Part shown: in pieces, positions 42,180 through 51,065 of the stretch
Numbering within the stretch: position 1 is the first letter of the stretch
Layout of the letters: the number at the start of each line of letters is the position of its first letter
Origin: Meiothermus sp.
GTDB taxonomy: Bacteria; Deinococcota; Deinococci; Deinococcales; Thermaceae
Assembly: GCF_026004115.1 (NCBI RefSeq)
Contig: NZ_BPIM01000001.1
Span: 1,821,501-1,885,500 of the forward strand
Direction: 5' to 3'
Length of the DNA: 64,000 nt
Translations under genes and position numbers: made by a program
Notes under the pieces: model-generated
What the model was told of the DNA's origin: nothing
Databases searched by the model: none
Seen by the model: the letters and a program-made list of their open reading frames with translations, nothing else

Positions 42180-43427
42180 ATGGGGCGCTTTGGGGGCTGG
42201 CCAATTCCCTGCCTTGTAGGGCTGGGCGTGGGGTGCTGGATGGGCTTAGCCCAACCCATGCCCAAACCCGAAACCTATGCCCTGGTGATCGGCATCAACA
42301 ACTACCGCCCCTACCCCGAAACCCCCTCCTTACCCCCCCTCAGCTATGCCGAAAGCGATGCCCGCAAGATGGCCCAGGCCTTGCGCGACCCCCACAAGGG
42401 TCAACTGAGCAAGGTGCGCATCCTCCTGGATACCGAGGCCAGCAAGACCGCCATCGAGGCGGAACTGCGCGATCTGGCCAGGGGTATGGGTGTGAGCGAT
42501 ACCCTAATTGTCTATTACTCCGGCCATGGGATGCCGAGCCGCTCGGGGCAGGCCACCCTGATGCCCAGCGATGCCAAAATCAACGACGAGGAAACCTGGC
42601 TGCCCCTGGACTCAATCCAGGATATTGCTCGCAAGGCCAGCCGGGGCAAGGGCCGCCTGATTCTGATTGTAGACGCCTGTTTTAGCGGTCAGTCCCTCCC
42701 CGGCTCACGCAGCTTCAGCATGCCGGGCCGCAAGGATCTTCCCAAGCCGCAAAAACCCGACCTGAGCGGGGTCAATGTGTTGCTGGCCTCGTCTGCCGAT
42801 ACCCAGCCGAGCTGGGAGGATGCCGAGCTGGGGGGTGGGATTTTTACTGCCTATTTGCTGGAAGCCATTTCGGGCAAGGCCGATGAGAATGGGGATGGTT
42901 ATGTGACCATCGGGGAGGCCTACCGCTATGCAGCGGTGCAGGTCGAGGGGTTTAGCCAGCGCAAAGGCACCCCGCAAACCCCCAGGCTCTACGGCCCCGA
43001 CGACTACACCCTGGCCCTCAACCCCATTGCGGTAGCCAGGAGCCGTCTGGCGGGCCTGAAACTGGCGGGCCACATTAATGGAGCGCAGTTCGATGCGCTG
43101 GCCGAGTGGATCGAGAGCAAAAGGCAACCCGACGACTTGCAGCAGTACCTGGCGGGAACCCTGACTGGCGGGCAGTTCGTGAGCCTGGTGCGGGCGGGCG
43201 CCATCCCGGGGGTTCCGGCGCAGGCTTACACCGACGCCCGCTTACAAAAAATGGGCTTGTTGCGGCGCGACGGCAAGATTCGCCTGGATCAGTTTTGGGT
43301 GTTGAGCCGGATGATTCAAACCGGCAAGGCGGTTGCGGATGTGAGTGACTTTCTATCCGGGCGCCTATCCGAGATAAAGTTCTTGCAACGCTTGCGGGCG
43401 GGGGCCATCCAGGGGGTGCCAAGGTAA
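42180..43427 (+). CDS. Secreted caspase-like (C14) protease
   Basis: 415 residues from the ATG at 42180, behind GGCGGTG; a TTG at 42138 would lengthen it by 14. A signal segment (CLVGLGVGCWMGLAQ) precedes a caspase-fold domain (about 30-275). The catalytic dyad is visible: His116 in VYYSGHGMPS and Cys167 in LIVDACFSGQS. A DENGDGYVTIGEAY segment looks like a calcium loop. The C-terminal 125 residues contain two related 55-60-residue repeats, each ending in RAGAI(P/Q)GVP. Substrate unknown; the divergent CHASE2 pair may sense its products or control it. Confidence 0.87.
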   Translation: MGRFGGWPIPCLVGLGVGCWMGLAQPMPKPETYALVIGINNYRPYPETPSLPPLSYAESDARKMAQALRDPHKGQLSKVRILLDTEASKTAIEAELRDLARGMGVSDTLIVYYSGHGMPSRSGQATLMPSDAKINDEETWLPLDSIQDIARKASRGKGRLILIVDACFSGQSLPGSRSFSMPGRKDLPKPQKPDLSGVNVLLASSADTQPSWEDAELGGGIFTAYLLEAISGKADENGDGYVTIGEAYRYAAVQVEGFSQRKGTPQTPRLYGPDDYTLALNPIAVARSRLAGLKLAGHINGAQFDALAEWIESKRQPDDLQQYLAGTLTGGQFVSLVRAGAIPGVPAQAYTDARLQKMGLLRRDGKIRLDQFWVLSRMIQTGKAVADVSDFLSGRLSEIKFLQRLRAGAIQGVPR

Positions 43428-43434
43428 GAAAGGT

Positions 43435-44652
43435 CTACTCGAGCGGATGGTCGTTTTCCAGGTACTCCAGCACCCCTCGAGCGATGCCGAAGCTGATTCG
43501 GTCGAGGTAGTTGCTATCGCGCAGGTTCTGTCCCTCCAGGGGGTGGCTTAGGTAGCCCATCTCCACCAGAATTGCGGGTATGCTGCTGTAGCGAATAACG
43601 AAGAAATCCGAACTGCGCACCCCCCGGTTGACGGCGGCGGTGGTGCCCAGCATGTAGGAAAGTACCCGTGTGGCCAGGGTGCGCGAGAGCTCCATGCGGC
43701 GGGCCGAGTTCATCTGCGGGGTGGGTGTTGGCAAACTTTGCGGGGGGATGGGGTTGACATCCTCGGGGCCGGGCTGGGCGCCGGGGTCGAGGGGGCCGGG
43801 CTGGGTTGAGTTGGTCAGCATATCCAAGGGGCCAGGGGAGATGGCTATGGGCGGGGTGGGGGTGAGGGGGGCCGGGGGCGGGTAGAAGGGGCGGACGCCC
43901 GTGGGGCCATAGTAGTAGACCTCGAGGCCGCACCAACCATCGGCGCGGGCCGGTACGGTGGCGTTGGCGTGGATGGACACAAAGAGCTGTTTGCCCTCGG
44001 CCAGAGCTACGCGCTGGGCCAGGTCGGTACGCTTGTCGGGGGAAAAGGCAATATCGCTTTCGCGGGTCAGGGTGACCTCCACCCCAGCCTCTTGCAGCAG
44101 GCGGCGCACCCGCAGGGCGACCTCGAGGTTCACCGCCTTCTCCGCCACCGGCCCCATGGCGCCGGGATCTGGGCCACCGTGCCCGGCATCCACCACCACC
44201 GAAAAACGCCGTCCATTGGCCTTAACAAAGCGGAAGGCGGGGCTGGGGACGAGCGGACTAGTGTCGGCATACGCGCCCGAGAGGTCGATCACCAACCGTT
44301 GCCCATCGCCCTCCAGGGCTGCCAGGGTCATGGTTTTATAACCCGAGCGGGGGGTAACGCCCTGGGGGGTGAGCAAGAGCAGCACGGCTTTGTCTTCGTG
44401 CTGCTCCAATACGTAACCGGCCAGTTCGGGCTGATTCACAAACTGAATGCCCGGCGTGACCCGCAGGCCCGGCAGGGTCACGCGCAGCGCAGCCCCCAGG
44501 GGCTCGATCTGGTAGCTGACCCCATTGGGCAGATCCAGCACCACCCGGGTAAACCCCGGCTGGTCGCCGATGCGAACGGGGGGCAGGTCTTGACTCCTGA
44601 CCTCGCCAAAGAGCAGCAGCAAAAAGAGCTGTACGGGAAGATATAGCCTCAA
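43435..44652 (-). CDS. N-acetylmuramoyl-L-alanine amidase with AMIN domain
   Basis: 405 residues: signal peptide (VQLFLLLLFGEVRS), an AMIN wall-targeting domain (about 22-135) and an Amidase_3 domain. Zinc ligands appear in VVDAGHGGPDPGA, KAVNLEVALRV and LFVSIHANA, and the catalytic glutamate in ILVEMGYLSH. A Pro-rich insert of about 60 residues (about 250-310) interrupts the catalytic domain. It cuts peptide stems from peptidoglycan, probably in cell separation. It converges with the caspase gene, 7 bp apart. Confidence 0.93.
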   Translation of the reverse strand: MRLYLPVQLFLLLLFGEVRSQDLPPVRIGDQPGFTRVVLDLPNGVSYQIEPLGAALRVTLPGLRVTPGIQFVNQPELAGYVLEQHEDKAVLLLLTPQGVTPRSGYKTMTLAALEGDGQRLVIDLSGAYADTSPLVPSPAFRFVKANGRRFSVVVDAGHGGPDPGAMGPVAEKAVNLEVALRVRRLLQEAGVEVTLTRESDIAFSPDKRTDLAQRVALAEGKQLFVSIHANATVPARADGWCGLEVYYYGPTGVRPFYPPPAPLTPTPPIAISPGPLDMLTNSTQPGPLDPGAQPGPEDVNPIPPQSLPTPTPQMNSARRMELSRTLATRVLSYMLGTTAAVNRGVRSSDFFVIRYSSIPAILVEMGYLSHPLEGQNLRDSNYLDRISFGIARGVLEYLENDHPLE

Positions 44653-44823
44653 AATAGCTTCAGTTTAAGCCTGCTTCGAAGCGCAGGATGAGTTTTTGGC
44701 GGGCGGGCTTCATAAAAAGGTGCAGGGCGGGCAGTGCCGGCTCACACCCGGTCGAAAAATGCAACCTGGGTCGGGTATGGTCTGGGGCCTGAACTGTTAG
44801 GCTATTTGGAACAAGGAGGTTGT

Positions 44824-46218
44824 GTGTTAGACGAAATACTGGTGGGTGATGTGCTGCACCGCGCTCGGCTGGGTGGGGCCGACTTTGCAGAACTCTATGT
44901 GGAGCGCTGGCGGCGGCGGGCTTTGCGGGTGCTTTCGGGTGAGGTTAAGGAGGCCACCAGCGGTATCGAGTACGGGGCCGGGTTGCGGCTTTTTTACGGC
45001 ACCGAGGTGGTGTATGCCTATACCAACGACCTTAGCCCCGAGCGCCTTTTGGAGCTAACCGAAACCCTGGTCAAGCTCAAGGGCAGCGCAGGACAGGTGG
45101 ATACCCAGGGCCAAGGCGGCCTCGACTTTCGCAAGGCGGTGGCCCAGGGTCTGCACACACCCGCAATTCCCTTCACGGCCAGGGACAAGCGTTACCGCCT
45201 GGAGCGCGTCCGCGAGGCCGAGGCGGGGGCGCAGGTGAGCCCCCAGATCAAACAGGTGCAGAGCAACCTGATGGAGTGGGAGCAGGAAGTCCTGGTAGCG
45301 AACAGCGATGGAAAGTGGGCCGAGGATCGCCGGGTGCGAACCCGCCTCTACGTGACCGCCATCGCCCAGGACGAGAGCGGGATGCAGACTGGGGTGGTGG
45401 GGCCGGGGCTTAGCGTGGGCCTCGAGCTCTTCGACCGCTATTCCCCTGCCGAGATTGGGCGCAAGGCCGGGATGCAGGCCCTGACCAACCTGCGGGCCAA
45501 ACCGGCCCCGGCCGGTAGTATGCCGGTGGTGATTGGCAATGGCTTTGGCGGGGTGATTTTTCACGAGGCCCTGGGGCACCTGCTGGAAACCACTTCTGTG
45601 GCCAAAAAGGCCAGCGTGCTCTCCGACAAGCTTGGGGAAAAGGTGGCCTCCGAGGTGGTGACCTACATAGACGATGGCACCACCCCCCACGGCTGGGGCT
45701 CTTCCGAGTTCGACGATGAGGGCCTGCCCACCGAGCGCACGGTTCTGATCGAAAACGGCGTGCTGAAAAGTTACATGGTGGACAGGCTGGGTGGAATGCT
45801 CACCGGCTACCGGCCCACCGGCTCGGGCCGCCGTCAGGACTACACTTTTGCCCCTACCAGCCGGATGCGCAACACCTACATTGCCCCCGGCAGTACCCCC
45901 AGGGAGAAACTCTTTGAGGGTATCGAGTACGGCCTCTATGCCGCTGACATGGGGGGTGGGCAGGTGCGGCCTGGTTCGGGCGAGTACAACTTTGCTGTCA
46001 AGGAGGGCTACATTATCCGCAACGGTCGGATTGAAGAGCCGGTGCGGGGGGCCATGCTGGTGGGCAAGGGTCCCGAGAGCATAAAGCGCATTGTGGCGGT
46101 ATCGGACGACCTCGAGATGGGCCCCGGTATGTGCGGCTCGCTTTCGGGCAGCCTGCCGGTAGAGGTGGGCCAGCCCCACCTGCTGATTTCGGAGATTGTG
46201 GTAGGAGGGCAAGCTTGA
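44824..46218 (+). CDS. tldD: TldD metalloprotease subunit
   Basis: 464 residues from a GTG start after AAGGAGGT. The HEXXXH zinc motif FHEALGHLLETTSVA is at about residues 250-264, with YIDDGTTPHGWGSSEFDDEG downstream. TldD pairs with TldE to cleave unstructured peptides and, in some bacteria, to mature modified peptides. The next gene is its partner. An earlier start at 44734 would add 30 unmatched residues. Confidence 0.94.
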   Translation: MLDEILVGDVLHRARLGGADFAELYVERWRRRALRVLSGEVKEATSGIEYGAGLRLFYGTEVVYAYTNDLSPERLLELTETLVKLKGSAGQVDTQGQGGLDFRKAVAQGLHTPAIPFTARDKRYRLERVREAEAGAQVSPQIKQVQSNLMEWEQEVLVANSDGKWAEDRRVRTRLYVTAIAQDESGMQTGVVGPGLSVGLELFDRYSPAEIGRKAGMQALTNLRAKPAPAGSMPVVIGNGFGGVIFHEALGHLLETTSVAKKASVLSDKLGEKVASEVVTYIDDGTTPHGWGSSEFDDEGLPTERTVLIENGVLKSYMVDRLGGMLTGYRPTGSGRRQDYTFAPTSRMRNTYIAPGSTPREKLFEGIEYGLYAADMGGGQVRPGSGEYNFAVKEGYIIRNGRIEEPVRGAMLVGKGPESIKRIVAVSDDLEMGPGMCGSLSGSLPVEVGQPHLLISEIVVGGQA

Positions 46219-46290
46219 ACCGGGCTTCGGGACTGGTTTCTCTGACCCCTGACCTCTGTGCCCTGAACCCTGTAATCCGGAGGAATGCCA

Positions 46291-47607
46291 ATGACCTTTG
46301 AAGAAGCCAGAGACTATCTGTTACAAAAGGCCAAGGCACTGGGGATTGACGCCGAGGTGCTGGCCACCCACACCCGCGAACTGACCATCCAGGCCCACGG
46401 CGGCAGGGTAGAGGAGATTACCCAGGCCACCCAGGGGGGGGTGGGGGTACGGGTGGTGGTGGAGGGCAAGACCGGCTACGCCTACAGCGAGGAGCGCACC
46501 CCAGAGGCCCTGGACTGGGTGCTCCAGGAAGCCCACGAGAACGCCCTCTTGCAGTCGGAGACGGGCGGGTTCTTGCCTGCGGGCAGTGAACTGGGCCGCC
46601 ACGACCTCCTGGGTGAGGGGCTTTCGGCGCCCTTGGAGCAGAAGCGCCAGGCTGCCCTGGAGTTAGAAGCAGGCTTGCGGGCCGACTCCAGGGTCAAGCA
46701 GGTGCAGATGACCCGCTACTCCGAGAGCGAAACCCAGGCTACCCTGGGTTCCACCCAGGGGGTGGCGGGAGCTTTTCGCAACGGCTATGCCTTGCTTCTA
46801 ACAAGCGCGGTCATGGCCGAGGGTAGTAGCCTCAAACAGGGCTACGAATTCGACCTTTCCAAGGAGTTCCACACCCTCGAGCCGGGCCGCACCGTACAAG
46901 CCTTCCTGCAAAATACCGGCAGGCTGCTGGGGGCCCGTCCGCTCAAGACCGGGCGCTACAAGGCCTACTTCGAGCCCAAGGCGTTTGGACAGTTGCTGGG
47001 CATGATGGGCTGGTTTTTGCTCTCGGCCAAAAATGTGCTGGAGGGCAAGAGCCTGCTCGCTGGAAAGATTGGGCAGAAGGTGGCCTCGGAGATTTTTACC
47101 CTGGTGGATGACCCTACCTTGCCCGGCGGGCTGGCCTCGCGTCCCTTCGATGCCGAGGGGACGGCGGCCAAACGCACGGTGCTAATCGAAAACGGTATCC
47201 TGCGAACCTTTGCCCACAACAGCGAGACCGCCCAGAAGATGGGCATGGAGAACACCGGCCATGCCGCCCGCAGCTACAAAGGGGTGCTGGGCATCGCACC
47301 AACCAACCTTTTTGTGCAGCCGGGTCAGGGTGTCAAAATGGATGAAGGTATTGTGGTGACAGACCTGATGGGCCTGCACGCCGGGGCCAACCCCATTTCG
47401 GGCGAGTTCAGCCTGCAAGCCCTGGGGCTCAAGGTGGAGGGGGGCGAGATGGCCTACCCGGTGGAAAACTTTACGGTGGCGGGTAACTTCCTGGAGCTGC
47501 TATCCAGGATTACCGCGCTGGGTACAGAGCTCGAGTGGAACCCCATGATGGGCATTGTGGGCGCGCCGATGGTCGAGGTGGCTGAGCTATCCTTTGCGGG
47601 GGCCTGA
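46291..47607 (+). CDS. tldE: TldE/PmbA subunit
   Basis: 438 residues; the ATG at 46291 has GGAGG at proper spacing, while an ATG at 46285 is too near it. It shows the TldD fold (GGRVEEITQATQGGVGVRV and VDDPTLPGGLASRPFDAEG) but has no HEXXXH, as expected for the non-catalytic partner. It follows tldD by 72 bp in the same operon. No peptide substrate gene is nearby. Confidence 0.93.
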   Translation: MTFEEARDYLLQKAKALGIDAEVLATHTRELTIQAHGGRVEEITQATQGGVGVRVVVEGKTGYAYSEERTPEALDWVLQEAHENALLQSETGGFLPAGSELGRHDLLGEGLSAPLEQKRQAALELEAGLRADSRVKQVQMTRYSESETQATLGSTQGVAGAFRNGYALLLTSAVMAEGSSLKQGYEFDLSKEFHTLEPGRTVQAFLQNTGRLLGARPLKTGRYKAYFEPKAFGQLLGMMGWFLLSAKNVLEGKSLLAGKIGQKVASEIFTLVDDPTLPGGLASRPFDAEGTAAKRTVLIENGILRTFAHNSETAQKMGMENTGHAARSYKGVLGIAPTNLFVQPGQGVKMDEGIVVTDLMGLHAGANPISGEFSLQALGLKVEGGEMAYPVENFTVAGNFLELLSRITALGTELEWNPMMGIVGAPMVEVAELSFAGA

Positions 47608-47639
47608 GCCAGTCTTCGTTTGAAATGCACGCTTGATCC

Positions 47640-48002
47640 CGCGACCCCCTGGAAGTGCTGGCGCAGACGCCCGAACTGCTAAGCGACCTGTTTCCCCGCC
47701 TGGACATGCGCCGGGGTTATGAGTTGACCCACTGGACGGCAGGGTAGATCTACTGCCACCTGGCGGATATAGAAATTGGCTACGGCTTTCGCGTACGGCA
47801 GGCCCTGGAAGCCTTTTGCGCCTTGCGCCGCTGGAACCTGGAGCTTTTGCGCAACCTGGAGCCGCCTGACTGGGACAAGGTGGCCTATCATCCCGAACGC
47901 GGCCCCGAGACCATCCGCTTTATTGTGCAGATGCTGGCCGAGCACGACCTGCGCCACCTGAAGGAGCTGGAGTACATCGCATCTTACGTAGAAGCGGGCT
48001 GA
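47640..48002 (+). pseudogene. Decayed DinB-like metal-binding protein
   Basis: This reads in one frame as a DinB_2-type protein: THWTAG, then an in-frame TAG (47745-47747), then IYCHLADIEIGYGFRVRQAL, LRRWNLELLRNLEPPDWDKV and AEHDLRHLKELEYIASY. The His residues of the metal site are still visible. Besides the internal stop, about 30-35 residues appear missing after RVRQALE and no start codon lies upstream, where TGA precedes the frame. DinB-like proteins are thiol transferases or of unknown role. Confidence 0.75.
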
Positions 48003-48007
48003 GGTGC

Positions 48008-48658
48008 TCAATCCCCGCCCCCACGCAACAGGAGGTCCTCGAGCCGGGCCTTCACAGCCGGCCACTCCCCAGCCAGGATGCTAAACACGGCGCTATCGCG
48101 GATTCCGCCGTCGGCAGCAGGCCGGTGGGCTCGTAGAACTCCATCTAGGTGAGCGCCCAGCCGGGCGATGGCCTGACGCGAGCGCAGGTTGCGGGCGTCG
48201 GTCTTGAGGGTGACCCGGCGTACCTGGAACACCTCAAAAGCATGGGCCAGCATCAGGAGCTTGGCTTCGGTGTTGAGGCCGGTACGCTGGGCCTGGGGAG
48301 CCAGCCAGGTATGGCCAATCTCCACCGCATCCGGCAAGCCGCGGCCATAGTGTGGGCTGTGCTCAGGCCAGGGCCAGTATTCAAATTCCATAAAACGGGT
48401 GCTTCCTACCACCCGGTTTTCCCGCCTGTCCGCCGTTGCGAAAGGCAGCGCTCGGCCTTGGGCCTGGTCGGTCAGGGCGGTTAGAATATAACGCTGCATT
48501 GCCTCGATATTTTTAGGTACGTGGGTGTGAGGATAATCCTCGAGCTCGGCCAGCTTCACCAGGCTGGGAAGGTGTTCCATGGTAAGGGGTTCCAGCCGTA
48601 CAAGGCGGCCCTCGAGGGTAATGGGCTGGGTGAGTAGCGGAATCATACTACCGAACAT
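48008..48658 (-). CDS. GNAT-family N-acetyltransferase
   Basis: 216 residues, Acetyltransf_3 type: ITLEGRLVRLEPLTMEHLPS at the start, VVGSTRFMEF, and the acetyl-CoA region HTWLAPQAQRTGLNTEAKLL followed by VRRVTLKTDARNLRSRQAIA. Related to RimJ/RimL-like enzymes, but the substrate is unknown. A second ATG at 48646 is an alternative start. It converges with the DinB remnant. Confidence 0.88.
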   Translation of the reverse strand: MFGSMIPLLTQPITLEGRLVRLEPLTMEHLPSLVKLAELEDYPHTHVPKNIEAMQRYILTALTDQAQGRALPFATADRRENRVVGSTRFMEFEYWPWPEHSPHYGRGLPDAVEIGHTWLAPQAQRTGLNTEAKLLMLAHAFEVFQVRRVTLKTDARNLRSRQAIARLGAHLDGVLRAHRPAADGGIRDSAVFSILAGEWPAVKARLEDLLLRGGGD

Positions 48659-48831
48659 GTTAGTTCCACTGTTTGCTGGATGGGCGGAGTCCTAAGCTTA
48701 GATTGAACGTGCTTCGTCGCGGGGTTTCGCCTAACCAGGCTGGTTTTGAACCGGGTACACAAAATGCAAGCCGTCATAGTATTCTAGGGGCACAACACAA
48801 TCGGAGAAGTAATCCCAGTAGGAGGAAGTAC

Positions 48832-50025
48832 ATGAAAATGAACCGTCGGCAAGTACTAAAAGCAGGCCTGGCAGCTTCAACGGTGTATAGCCCCTGGATG
48901 ATTGCCCGTGCGCAGGCCCGCCCGGTCAAGCTCGCGGCCATTCTGCCCCTTACGGGTGCCTTTGCTTTTGCGGGCAACGCGGCCCTGGATGCATTCCGCG
49001 ATGCAACCGACCGGATCAACGATGCGGGGGGCATCGGCGGTCGACGTTTCGAGCTGGTCGTCGAGGACGATGGCTACGATGTGGCCCGGGGTACAGCCGT
49101 TTTTAACCGGATTGTCCAGCGCGAGAGCCCGGAGGAGCTGGTGTTTGTTTATGGCGATTCCACTGGCCTCTCCAAAGCCTTGGCCCCCGAAATTACCCGG
49201 TTGCGTCTGCCCTACACCGCCACCTCGTTCTCCAACGAACTGGCCGACCCCCAGACCTATCCCACCATCTTTGTCTTTGGCCCCACCTACAACGATATGG
49301 CCGGGGCCTTGCTGCAACAGATTCGTCGCCAGAAGGGACGTGGGGCCAAGATTTTCCTGTGCTACTCCAACTCCGAGTTTGGCCGCGACCCGATTCCCTT
49401 CATCAAAGCGCAGTCGGCTCGTCTGGGCTTCCAGATTGTGGGTGAAGAAGTAACCCCTCTGGCCATTGCCGATGCAACCCCCATCGTGACCAAACTGCGC
49501 CAGGCCCAGCCCGATTTTGTGATTGTCCACGGCTACGTGCTAACCGTGGAGCCCTTGCTGATACGGGCTGCCCGTGAGCAGGGTATCCGGGCCACCTTTA
49601 TGGGTACCTACTACTCTGCCGAGCTGGCCCTGATGCAGCGGGCTGGGGCCGCCGCCGACGGCTTTATTGTGGCCTACCACAACGCCTACTACTACGACAC
49701 CACGGTGCCGGCGGTCGAGCAAATTCGGGCCCTGCGCCGGGCCAAAGGCCGTGATCTCTCCTACCGTACCACCTACTACATGGGCTCCTGGATGGCCATG
49801 GATGTCATCGCCGAGGCTATGCGACGGGCCAATGCAGCGGGCAAGCTCAACCGCCCCGGCATGATCGAAGCCCTGGATAGCCTGGGTGACTACAACGCGG
49901 GTGGGCAGGTGCGCAACATGCGCTGGGTCAACCGTCGTTTGCCCTTTACCAAGCTCTGGCGGGCCAACGTGCGGGATGTCCGCTTCGATGCCATTACCGA
50001 CTGGGTAGACGGCTCCAAGCTCTGA
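48832..50025 (+). CDS. Liv-type ABC transporter substrate-binding protein
   Basis: 397 residues; the ATG at 48832 follows AGGAGG. A twin-arginine-like N-terminus (MNRRQVLKAGLAAS) precedes the Peripla_BP_6 domain: VKLAAILPLTGAFAFAGNAA, GGIGGRRFELVVEDDGYDVA and GTYYSAELALMQRAGAAADG. It binds the solute for the importer encoded downstream. Given the acyl-CoA synthetase in the operon, the ligand may be a carboxylic acid instead of a branched-chain amino acid. Confidence 0.92.
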   Translation: MKMNRRQVLKAGLAASTVYSPWMIARAQARPVKLAAILPLTGAFAFAGNAALDAFRDATDRINDAGGIGGRRFELVVEDDGYDVARGTAVFNRIVQRESPEELVFVYGDSTGLSKALAPEITRLRLPYTATSFSNELADPQTYPTIFVFGPTYNDMAGALLQQIRRQKGRGAKIFLCYSNSEFGRDPIPFIKAQSARLGFQIVGEEVTPLAIADATPIVTKLRQAQPDFVIVHGYVLTVEPLLIRAAREQGIRATFMGTYYSAELALMQRAGAAADGFIVAYHNAYYYDTTVPAVEQIRALRRAKGRDLSYRTTYYMGSWMAMDVIAEAMRRANAAGKLNRPGMIEALDSLGDYNAGGQVRNMRWVNRRLPFTKLWRANVRDVRFDAITDWVDGSKL

Positions 50026-50102
50026 ACAGTTCGTTTGCGCTGGGGGTCGGGGCCGGCATTTTTGGGGCGCTCGACCCCCAGCCTGTCGTAAAAGGCTCAT
50101 CA

Positions 50103-51017
50103 ATGGATTTTGCCCTTGTCGTTCAAACCATCCTCAACGGCCTGGCCAACGGGGCCTTGTACGCGGTGATTGCTGCTGGGTTCGTGCTGGTCTACCGGGC
50201 TACCAGCGTGGTTAACTTTGCCATTGCCGAGTTCATGCTCATCGGGGCCTACCTGACCTATACCATGTCACTCTTTTTTCCGCTCTTAGTCGCGCTATTG
50301 CTGGCACTTCCCCTGGCCTTTGCCTTTGGGGTGCTGGTGGAGCGGGGGTTCGTAAGGCCACTGCTGGGGCGCAACGTGGTGGCGGTCATTATGGCCACCA
50401 TCGGCCTGGCCGCGACCCTGGACGGTGCGGCCCTCATCCTCTGGGGGCCTGACCAGAAAGCCATGGGGGCAGCGGACATCGCTCAACTCCCCAAAGAAAT
50501 GCCCAACCTGGCCTTCAGTGTAGGGGGGGTATTTCTCTCTTCCAAAGCGGTGTGGAGCCTGATTCTGGCACTGCCGCTGGCTATTTTGCTGGTCACGCTG
50601 CTCAAGTACAGCCGCTATGGGGTTTTGTTGCGGGCTGTCTCCGAAAGTGAGACAGCAGCCCTGGCCATGGGCATTAACGCCCCTCGAGTGGTTGCGGTAG
50701 CCTGGGGCATCTCGGCCATGATGGCGACTATTGGGGGTGCCTTCCTGGCAGGGGCCGCCGGAGGTGGTGGGCCGGGCCACCACCTGGTGCTGCTGGGCTT
50801 GATCGTGTTTCCCGTGGCAATCCTGGGCGGCTTCGATTCAGTACCTGGCGCAGTGGTGGCGGGGTTGCTAATCGGCCTGGTGGAGGCCTTTTCGCAGCTG
50901 TACCTCGAGTCCTTCCTTCCCGGCATTACCCAGGCCATCCCCTTCTTGATCGTGCTGCTGGTGCTTTTGTTTCGTCCGTATGGGCTGTTTGGACAGCACC
51001 GCATCGAGCGGGTTTGA
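50103..51017 (+). CDS. Liv-type ABC transporter permease (LivH-like)
   Basis: 304 residues, eight predicted helices. It shows LANGALYAVIAAGFVLVYRA near the N-terminus and the coupling region LKYSRYGVLLRAVSESETAA. It pairs with the LivM-like permease at 54744 to form the channel. Confidence 0.93.
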   Translation: MDFALVVQTILNGLANGALYAVIAAGFVLVYRATSVVNFAIAEFMLIGAYLTYTMSLFFPLLVALLLALPLAFAFGVLVERGFVRPLLGRNVVAVIMATIGLAATLDGAALILWGPDQKAMGAADIAQLPKEMPNLAFSVGGVFLSSKAVWSLILALPLAILLVTLLKYSRYGVLLRAVSESETAALAMGINAPRVVAVAWGISAMMATIGGAFLAGAAGGGGPGHHLVLLGLIVFPVAILGGFDSVPGAVVAGLLIGLVEAFSQLYLESFLPGITQAIPFLIVLLVLLFRPYGLFGQHRIERV

Positions 51018-51065
51018 AAGATGTCGTGCTTCGTGCGATATGAGACCTGAGACAAGGTTTGCCCT

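Noticed and set aside
42152-42685. 177-residue + strand frame overlapping the caspase gene
   Set aside because: The caspase frame has the His-Cys motifs and continues to a natural end; this one is a shadow.
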